Source: Hepatocystis sp. ex Piliocolobus tephrosceles (Eukaryota; Apicomplexa; Aconoidasida; Haemosporida; Plasmodiidae). Taken from it: a DNA stretch of 26,591 nucleotides. The number at the start of each line of letters is the position of its first letter. The stretch's first letter is position 1. This document shows positions 20,113 through 26,591 of this stretch, in pieces. The DNA lies in the NCBI GenBank assembly GCA_902459845.2, contig CABPSV020000141.1, positions 1 to 26,591 on the forward strand. The letters are read 5' to 3'. Both the position numbers and the translations under genes were made by a program. The notes beneath the pieces were generated by a model that searched no databases, had not been told where the DNA came from, and saw only the letters and a list, made by a program, of their open reading frames with translations.

Positions 20113-20919
20113 TATATTTATAAAAAAAACAAAAACAAGTCAAACATATGTATATATATATATATTATAATCGAATTGAAAACGTTTTATGTATTTTTAG
20201 TTTAAAAAGAAAAAATTGTAGCATATGTGGTTTGAATTAGTAAATTAACAAAAATTTATAGATTCAATTTAAACTCAAACTTAAAGAATACCTTGAGTGG
20301 TTTATTTTATTTACATATAAAAAAAAAAAAAAAAATGAAATAACCCCTTAATCAAGAAACTTGTTCATTATGGTACAACAGTTGAATTAAAAACAAAATA
20401 AAATTAAATTGTCAAAAACAAAAGTATATAAGTGATTTTTCTATGACAAAATGCACATATAAAAATTTATACACTTGTATCTATATATGTATATATTTAT
20501 ACATATATATTTATATATATGTACATAATTGCAACAGTCATTAGCAAAAAAAAAAAAAGCAAAGAACAATCCATTAATTTCAAACAGTATTAACTTCCAC
20601 AAAAAAAAAAAAAAAATAAAAAAACCGTGTGGTTTTTGAATAATGTTTTATTTTTGCTTAATAAATGAAAACTGATAAAACTTACTAGTATTTGTTTTTT
20701 TTTTTTTTTTTTTCTGTTTTTTCTTTGTGTTTTTATAATTAAATTAAATGTGGATTAAATATATAAAATATATACATATTTGTACAAAGGTATGTGATAT
20801 ACTAATACATGTGGATATATTACAAAGCACGAATAAATGTTATCGTATGTTAGGGGAAATATAACAATACAAATGCTATACATTTATATATACGTATTTG
20901 TTTTTTTTTTTTGTTTTTT

Positions 20920-20969
<50 letters not shown>

Positions 20970-21103
20970 TTTCTTTTTTTTTTTTATTCAGATTTTTCTT
21001 TTCTGTTTATTAAAAATTGCAAAATTATTTTAACAATGTTTGAAATGTAAAAATAAATATTAATTAAATGAAAAAAAGTAAAAAAGAAAGAACGTTAGAT
21101 TGT

Positions 21104-21136
<33 letters not shown>

Positions 21137-22021
21137 CATTTATTTTTTTAATTTTTTTTTTTTAACTTGTAGAATCACTAAAAAAAAAAAAAATTACGTT
21201 TATATACACTTTAAAGCAAACAATTTATTATACGAGCTATTATAAATTATTTACGCGCATTAATTAAAGAAAAATATATTAGTTTTTAAATTTCATTTTA
21301 TTAATTTATATTTTTTTTTTTTTAGCAGAATTTTACTTTTATTTGAAATATTGTACATATAAACGTACATATATATAATATATATACATATATATAATAT
21401 ATATACATATATATATACATGTATGTAAATATATTTATACAATTTTTTTTTACGTCACTTTTATTATGTATATTTATACTTAATTTTTGTGCCATTCAGA
21501 GAAAAAACAGAAATTGAACAAAATTGAAAAAAAGAAATAATATTTTTTTTTTTTCAATACATAATATAATAAACATTACCATTACCTCAGATAATAAAGG
21601 CAAAAACTAAACATTATAACATTTTTTTAAACAAAAAAAAAAAAAAAAAAAATGAAAAAATAAAATAGTTGTATGTAAAAATATATTAAATTTAAATTCT
21701 GTATATTACTATATGCATGATTTAATTCATTTATTTTGCTATATACATTTATGCATTTATATATATACATATATATACATGTACGCTCATGTAATACATT
21801 TTTTATACTGCTATTTATATATTATAATATATAAGCTTGACGCTTTCCTTATATAAATAAAATTATAACATTAAAACAAATTTTATTAACATCAATTATT
21901 GTTACATTTTTATACTTTTTTTTTTTTTTTTTTTTTATTGAATATTTTAATTAACTTATTAATGATACCTTCCAAGGATATATCCTATGAAAATTAATTA
22001 TATACATACATACATACATGC

Positions 22022-22071
<50 letters not shown>

Positions 22072-22538
22072 CATTATTAATTAAATTAACTAAGATTTAC
22101 CCATTAATAGTATGACAATATATGCATACATATGTATTTAAATGCGTGTATGTGTATTTATATACGTACATATGTATATGTATATATTTGTATCTTTTTT
22201 TTTTTCAAGCTAATTATTTTTATTCATTTTTCTTTTTTTTTTTTTTTTTTTTACTGTTCGTGAGCAATGTCCAATATGCGCTATTAAGCACGTTTTACAT
22301 ATTGTTCATATTTATGCTTATATATATATATACATTTGTGTAGTTAAAATAAAAACCCAGAAAAATATTTTATTACTTTTATTTATTACATATTGTATAT
22401 TATTACTATAATTTTAAACATGCAAAAATAAACTTTATAAGCATCATTATTAATGGACTAAGAAAAAAAAAAATAAATAAAAAAAAGAAAAAGAAAAAAA
22501 AAAAAAAAAAAAATTTTGTTTTTACACATATTATACAG

Positions 22539-22600
22539 ACTATATATATTATACATATTATACATATTATACATATTATACATATTATACATACTATACG
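22539..22600. repeat. 9-bp microsatellite, ATTATACAT array
   Basis: About six tandem 9-bp units of ATTATACAT in the gene-poor region. The antisense reading (repeated Ile-Ile-Cys) is spurious. Confidence 0.75.
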
Positions 22601-22939
22601 TATATTATTTTTAAAACGCTTAAAAATATATATGTATTTATATATATATATAACATAAAAACACATAATAGTATATTTTAATCAATTTAAAAAACAAAAT
22701 AAAGGATAAATATATTATTAAATAAAAAGAAAATAACCTAACAAGAAGAGTTTAATACAATAAAACAAAGAAAGCATAGGGAGAGAACGACAAAAAGCAC
22801 ATGAACAAATAATAATTTTTACAAGTTAAAGGAGAGTATAACGTTAGGTCGTACCATATATCAGGCTAAGTTATTAATAAAAGAATATTATACCATAATT
22901 AGAAGAAAAAAAAAAAAAAAAAAAAGGGGGGAAATAAAA

Positions 22940-22971
22940 CTAGTTAGTTACCTACCTAACTATCTAACTAG
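22940..22971 (+). promoter_or_regulatory. Perfect 8-bp inverted repeat in the presumed 5' leader
   Basis: CTAGTTAG (22940-22947) and CTAACTAG (22964-22971) are exact reverse complements with a 16-nt loop, 38 bp before the ATG of the LRR/PIN-like gene. If transcribed, it would form a hairpin close to the start codon. Function unknown. Confidence 0.45.
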
Positions 22972-22994
22972 ACAAATAACTAATTAGCTACCGA

Positions 22995-23024
22995 ATGAAC
23001 AAGAAAAAATGGAGCACTACATAA
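22995..23024 (+). promoter_or_regulatory. Short upstream ORF overlapping the start of the LRR/PIN-like gene
   Basis: ATG at 22995 opens a nine-codon frame ending in TAA at 23022-23024, out of frame with the main ATG at 23009 and overlapping it by 16 bases. Such a uORF could lower initiation at the main ATG. Whether it lies in the mRNA is not known. Confidence 0.4.
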
Positions 23025-26000
23025 GGGAAACTAAAAAACTAACTTTAAAAAATAATAAGGGGAAGAAATTATTTAGGTATTTAGACATTTCATTGAATAA
23101 CAAATCACTGTACGATCAGCATATATTTGATTTAGTAAAAATTTTAAAAAATAATATAAAAATAGCTTACAACAATTATTATTGTTTAAATATTGATTTG
23201 AGTGAAAATTATATTACATGTGTTGGTTTAAAAACTTTATTAAAATATATATTAAATTATAATGAAAATATAGGTGTAAATATATTAAAATTATATAAGA
23301 ATAATATAAAAGATGATGGTGTCTTTTTAATAAAACAATTGGTTTATATTCAAAAAATACCTATGGAAGAATTACATTTATCTCATAACTTTATTCAAGA
23401 TAATACGTGTAAAGAATTATTACTTAGTTTTGTACAAGCTAAAAAAGATAGTAACTATGTATATCCTAGACTTGATAAATATCAGAGTGTATACAAACAA
23501 GCTCAACATATACCAGTATGGATACGACTAGAATATAATTGTATTCAAAACCCTAAAGACATATTAAAAGAAGTGGAAGAATGTGCTAAAAAAAAGAGAG
23601 GTTATAAAAGTAATCCCATTATATGTTCAGCTTTAAAAAATGAAAAAAGATGTGGTCCATATAAATGTTTAAACTCTACTATTCGTAATACTCCTATTAT
23701 GCATGTATATATGTTTATACATCAGAAGGAAAATATGGTTTTACCAAACGATAAAATGTTAAAAGATAATAATAAAAAGGAGTTACCATTGGTAAATCCT
23801 ACTTATATAAATAATAATGTAGTTAACAAAACATGTGATTTACTTAGTAATAATAATATACTTACAAAAACAATGGATGAAATTACAGAAGAGGAACAAC
23901 GATTTATAAAAAATAAACATATTGTAGATAGTAGTCTGGAAATTGAAAGCAGTTTTAATAGTGATAGTTACAATAATGGGAGTGACAACAGTAATGATAG
24001 TAGTATGGAATACAGCTCCTCTGATGATTCTTCTGTTTTTCCAATTACTCCTAACAAAAAAAAGAAAAAAAAAGTAAATGATAAAAACAAAATACCAAAC
24101 ACAGCTTCTTGTTATGTTAATAATAATGATATAAATACGAAAATAAAAAATAAAAAAAAAAAAAAAAAAAAAAAAAAAAGTGAAAGTAGTAACAGTAATA
24201 TTAGTATTAGTGGTAGTATTGTTAGTGATAGTAATAGTGAAAGTTGTATTCATAGTAGTATTAGTATGGAGAAGAGTAGTACCAGTAGAAGCAGCAGTAA
24301 CAGTAGAAATAACAGTCGTTATAGTAAAACAGTCAATATCAATAAATATAATAAAAAAGTTATTAAACATACCATTTTGAATGATGATAAATTGAAAAAG
24401 GAAAAAATGATAAATTCTGAACATAACACTAGTGACTGTATCAGAAACAAAATGGATGATAATGATTTTACTGATAATATTATAAATAATAAATTAAAAA
24501 GTGATAACGATACAAAAAAACAAAATAAAAAAATATTACTTAATAGAAATCAGTTAAACCAAAGAAATATTTTAAACAGCAATTTCATAAGTAGTAGTAA
24601 TACCAAAAATAGTAACGATTTGACCGATACACTTAACAATAATAATAATATTCAATCTTATTTAAATCAAAGTAAAAAAGAAAAAAAGAATAGTGTTAAT
24701 GTTAGTTGTAGTCCTAATCGTAGTACAACTTCTAACCACACTCATATACCTGATGATAATAGTAGTAGTAAGAATACACCTACTATTTTTAGTAATAATT
24801 CTAACGTCAATATTAATACAGATGAAAAAAAAAAGGAAGTAAAACATATGAACGATAATAATAATACAGTTACAAATCAGTTACCTCTTTATATATTACT
24901 TGATTGTAGTTCGGTATTAGGAATGAAAGAATTATGGAAGGATAACGTTTTATTGCCATTTAGTTTCCCCGGATTAGTTTATATGCATAACAATGGATTG
25001 ATAAATATGTTTGGAAATTGTGGCACTAATAATACCACCAACAATAATACCACCAACAATAATACCACCAACAATAATAACAGCAATAATACCACCAACA
25101 ATAATAATAACACCAATAATAATAACACCAATAATAATAATAGAAAGAATGATAATAAGAGTAAAGAACAATCAAACGAAAACCATCAAGAGAAATTTAT
25201 TTGTCTTATGTGTAGTTACGTAGCTAATGAATTAAAAGTTATTTGCCAAAATAGTGAAATAATAAGACAAAAAATGATTAATATAAAAGCTGATGCTTGG
25301 GATAGACTTTCTGAGTTGGGCATAATGGAATTTTTAACAGTTCCTAAAGATTTTAAAGATAAAAATAAAATTCTTTTTAAATCTTCATTTTTAACAAGTG
25401 AACAAATAAAACTTGCTAATGAACATTATTCTATATCGCAAGAATCTTTATTAATGATTCAATTTTCAATTTTATGGGCAACTTATATTTATAAATTGAG
25501 TAACAGAGAAATTATAATAACAGATAAAAATAAAAAAGAAATTAATAAGAGTGATATAAATAATACTTGTACGAATCAAACAATTTTTAGTGATGTAATA
25601 TATTTAACAGCTTCTTCTAACATTTATTCATTTTTTGAATGTTTATATGAACAAAATATAAAACTAATACTTCCATTATGTGTTACAGTTAATCAAATTA
25701 ATCAATATATACAAAATGAACATAGTTATGTAATAGATCTATTAATAAATAATAAACCTATGGATAAAAAAATTAATTTTCATTTTAATAAAACGTTTAT
25801 ACAACGATTCGTACGTGAAAAATATTCAAAACATTTAAACATTGTCATGATACCAGCAATTAATAAAGTATCAAGAGTAACATTGAATAATAGTAGTATG
25901 ACAAATAACAAAGTTATTATTGAAAATGTTGCATTACAATCGAATAAAAATAAACATTCACTCCATGATGATAAAAACAAAAGTAGTGTTGAACAATGTG

Positions 26001-26591
26001 GTAAGAATTATTATAATAATACTGATAAAAGTAGTAAAAAAATTATGGACACTGATTTAAACAAAAATGTAAATAATAATAATAAAATAAGTAATCATGA
26101 TATTATTACGTTGGTTGATGATGGACATATTGGAGATAATAATAAAGACGAAACAGATAACAAAAAAGATGACAAAAAAGATGACAAAAAAGATGACAAA
26201 AAAGATAACAAAAAAGATGACAAAAAAGATGACAAAAAAGATGACAAAAAAGATGACAAAAAAGATGACAAAAAAGATGACAAAAAAGATGACAAAAAAG
26301 ATGACAAAAAAGATGACAAAAAAGATGACAAAAAAGATAACGTAAAACAAGATGTAAATATAATTTTAAGTACAAACCAGTTTAGTTCTTTATATTATAA
26401 CGAATTTAATAATAAAACAAAAAAAAACATATTAACTATTGATAATAATAAAGATAATGAATTAAAAATAGAAAAGGGACATGATGTAGTAATAACTGAA
26501 GTGATAAATGGAAGTATCCACAACATTGATAAGGGTAGTAACATTAATGGTAATAACAATAATGGTAATAACAATAATGGTAATAACAATA
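23009..26591 (+). CDS. Large protein with N-terminal LRRs and a PIN-like domain (3' partial)
   Basis: Open from ATG 23009 to the window end, 1194 codons without a stop. Residues about 55-155 contain leucine-rich-repeat segments of the ribonuclease-inhibitor type: LNIDLSENYITCVGLKTLLKYI, LKLYKNNIKDDGVFLIKQLV and LHLSHNFIQDNTCKELLLSF, with a further WIRLEYNCIQNP. A long low-complexity Ser/Asn/Lys region spans about 260-620. Then LPLYILLDCSSVLGM (Asp632) resembles the first strand of a PIN nuclease, SYVANELKVI (Glu741) the second acidic motif, and DVIYLTASSNIYSF (862 on) the TxD motif, but without its Asp. The rest is low complexity, including a 15-copy Lys-Asp repeat. Specific function not recognised; catalytic activity is doubtful if the PIN-like reading is right. 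Start chosen as the first in-frame ATG. Confidence 0.8.
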   Translation, partial: MEHYIRETKKLTLKNNKGKKLFRYLDISLNNKSLYDQHIFDLVKILKNNIKIAYNNYYCLNIDLSENYITCVGLKTLLKYILNYNENIGVNILKLYKNNIKDDGVFLIKQLVYIQKIPMEELHLSHNFIQDNTCKELLLSFVQAKKDSNYVYPRLDKYQSVYKQAQHIPVWIRLEYNCIQNPKDILKEVEECAKKKRGYKSNPIICSALKNEKRCGPYKCLNSTIRNTPIMHVYMFIHQKENMVLPNDKMLKDNNKKELPLVNPTYINNNVVNKTCDLLSNNNILTKTMDEITEEEQRFIKNKHIVDSSLEIESSFNSDSYNNGSDNSNDSSMEYSSSDDSSVFPITPNKKKKKKVNDKNKIPNTASCYVNNNDINTKIKNKKKKKKKKKSESSNSNISISGSIVSDSNSESCIHSSISMEKSSTSRSSSNSRNNSRYSKTVNINKYNKKVIKHTILNDDKLKKEKMINSEHNTSDCIRNKMDDNDFTDNIINNKLKSDNDTKKQNKKILLNRNQLNQRNILNSNFISSSNTKNSNDLTDTLNNNNNIQSYLNQSKKEKKNSVNVSCSPNRSTTSNHTHIPDDNSSSKNTPTIFSNNSNVNINTDEKKKEVKHMNDNNNTVTNQLPLYILLDCSSVLGMKELWKDNVLLPFSFPGLVYMHNNGLINMFGNCGTNNTTNNNTTNNNTTNNNNSNNTTNNNNNTNNNNTNNNNRKNDNKSKEQSNENHQEKFICLMCSYVANELKVICQNSEIIRQKMINIKADAWDRLSELGIMEFLTVPKDFKDKNKILFKSSFLTSEQIKLANEHYSISQESLLMIQFSILWATYIYKLSNREIIITDKNKKEINKSDINNTCTNQTIFSDVIYLTASSNIYSFFECLYEQNIKLILPLCVTVNQINQYIQNEHSYVIDLLINNKPMDKKINFHFNKTFIQRFVREKYSKHLNIVMIPAINKVSRVTLNNSSMTNNKVIIENVALQSNKNKHSLHDDKNKSSVEQCGKNYYNNTDKSSKKIMDTDLNKNVNNNNKISNHDIITLVDDGHIGDNNKDETDNKKDDKKDDKKDDKKDNKKDDKKDDKKDDKKDDKKDDKKDDKKDDKKDDKKDDKKDDKKDNVKQDVNIILSTNQFSSLYYNEFNNKTKKNILTIDNNKDNELKIEKGHDVVITEVINGSIHNIDKGSNINGNNNNGNNNNGNNN
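25028..25141 (+). repeat. 15-bp coding repeat, (N-T-T-N-N)n
   Basis: Three near-perfect AATACCACCAACAAT units followed by degenerate AAC/AAT/ACC units, inside the PIN-like domain between its first and second acidic motifs. Confidence 0.85.
26156..26335 (+). repeat. 12-bp coding repeat, (D-D/N-K-K)15
   Basis: Fifteen 12-bp units of GATGACAAAAAA (two with AAC for GAC) encode a strictly alternating acidic/basic block in the LRR/PIN-like protein. Near-absence of synonymous differences suggests recent expansion. Five other frames are also open, giving spurious ORFs. Confidence 0.95.

Larger units (their letters stand above)
19172..23008. other. Gene-poor 3.8-kb intergenic region
   Basis: No ORF with protein-like composition on either strand; those at 22122-22343 and 22406-22666 are T/A-tract and microsatellite translations. 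Contents: T tracts (19282-19309, 19537-19576, 20917-20968, 21921-21936), (TA)n runs (19622-19641, 21106-21134, 22036-22069), a 13-bp minisatellite, a less AT-rich patch at 20013-20112 with RNA-like folding, smaller hairpins (CAAGAAACTTG at 20355-20365; ACTCAA/TTGAGT at about 20273-20298), a 9-bp ATACATATT array (22539-22600), then the leader of the LRR/PIN-like gene. Confidence 0.7.

Noticed and set aside
23840..25223. Minus-strand and alternate-frame ORFs rich in Thr/Ile/Val
   Set aside because: They are shadows of Asn/Ser-rich low complexity in the continuous plus-strand LRR/PIN-like frame.
26057..26375. Four overlapping repeat ORFs (FFVI, SSFL, MTKK and LFCH repeats)
   Set aside because: All are alternate readings of one 12-bp repeat that encodes Asp-Asp-Lys-Lys in the real frame.
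1..26591. CRISPR arrays, bacterial operons, insertion sequences, tRNA or rRNA genes
   Set aside because: The tandem repeats have no unique spacers, the genes are eukaryotic with introns, and I saw no cloverleaf, rRNA motif, transposase or terminal repeats.

Overview
The window is about 26.6 kb of extremely A+T-rich eukaryotic nuclear DNA. It has long poly-A/poly-T tracts, (TA)n runs, Asn- and Lys-rich low-complexity proteins, large inserts in conserved domains and short GT-AG introns. This is the style of Plasmodium or a close haemosporidian; the species cannot be told from the sequence. From memory, the gene order (eIK2, OST3-like, MRE11, S1 protein, proteasome beta-3) matches a block of P. 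falciparum chromosome 1 (roughly PF3D7_0107600 onward), which supports the gene calls. The window starts at a contig end: bases 1-38 look like leftover sequencing adapter.

Layout. (1) 39-3469, plus strand: 5'-truncated eIF2-alpha kinase of the PEK/GCN2 type, best fit eIK2. A short first exon carrying a (Leu-Asn-Arg/Gly)n minisatellite is inferred upstream of the obvious ORF. (2) 3470-5225: intergenic, with a C/D-snoRNA-like structured element near 3645-3713. (3) 5226-6692, plus: OST3/OST6-type oligosaccharyltransferase subunit lacking a CxxC. (4) 7715-12250, plus: MRE11 nuclease with large low-complexity inserts. (5) 12428-13096, minus: probably apicoplast-targeted protein with two S1-like domains, convergent with MRE11. 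(6) 14224-15351, minus: proteasome beta-3, reconstructed here as four exons, the first only an ATG. (7) 17111-19171, plus: probable mitochondrial helical-repeat protein, divergent from the proteasome gene. (8) 19172-23008: gene-poor 3.8 kb with a minisatellite and a possible structured RNA. (9) 23009 to the window end, plus: large LRR plus PIN-like protein, 3'-truncated.

The genes do not form one pathway. They cover stress-induced translational control (eIK2), N-glycosylation in the ER (OST3), double-strand-break repair (MRE11), organelle RNA or translation (S1, helical-repeat protein) and protein turnover (beta-3). The most unusual points are the hidden 5' exon of the kinase, its roughly 580-residue activation-segment insert with a Cys-containing repeat, the start-codon-only exon of PSMB3, the LRR/PIN-like architecture, and two intergenic elements that fold like structured RNAs.
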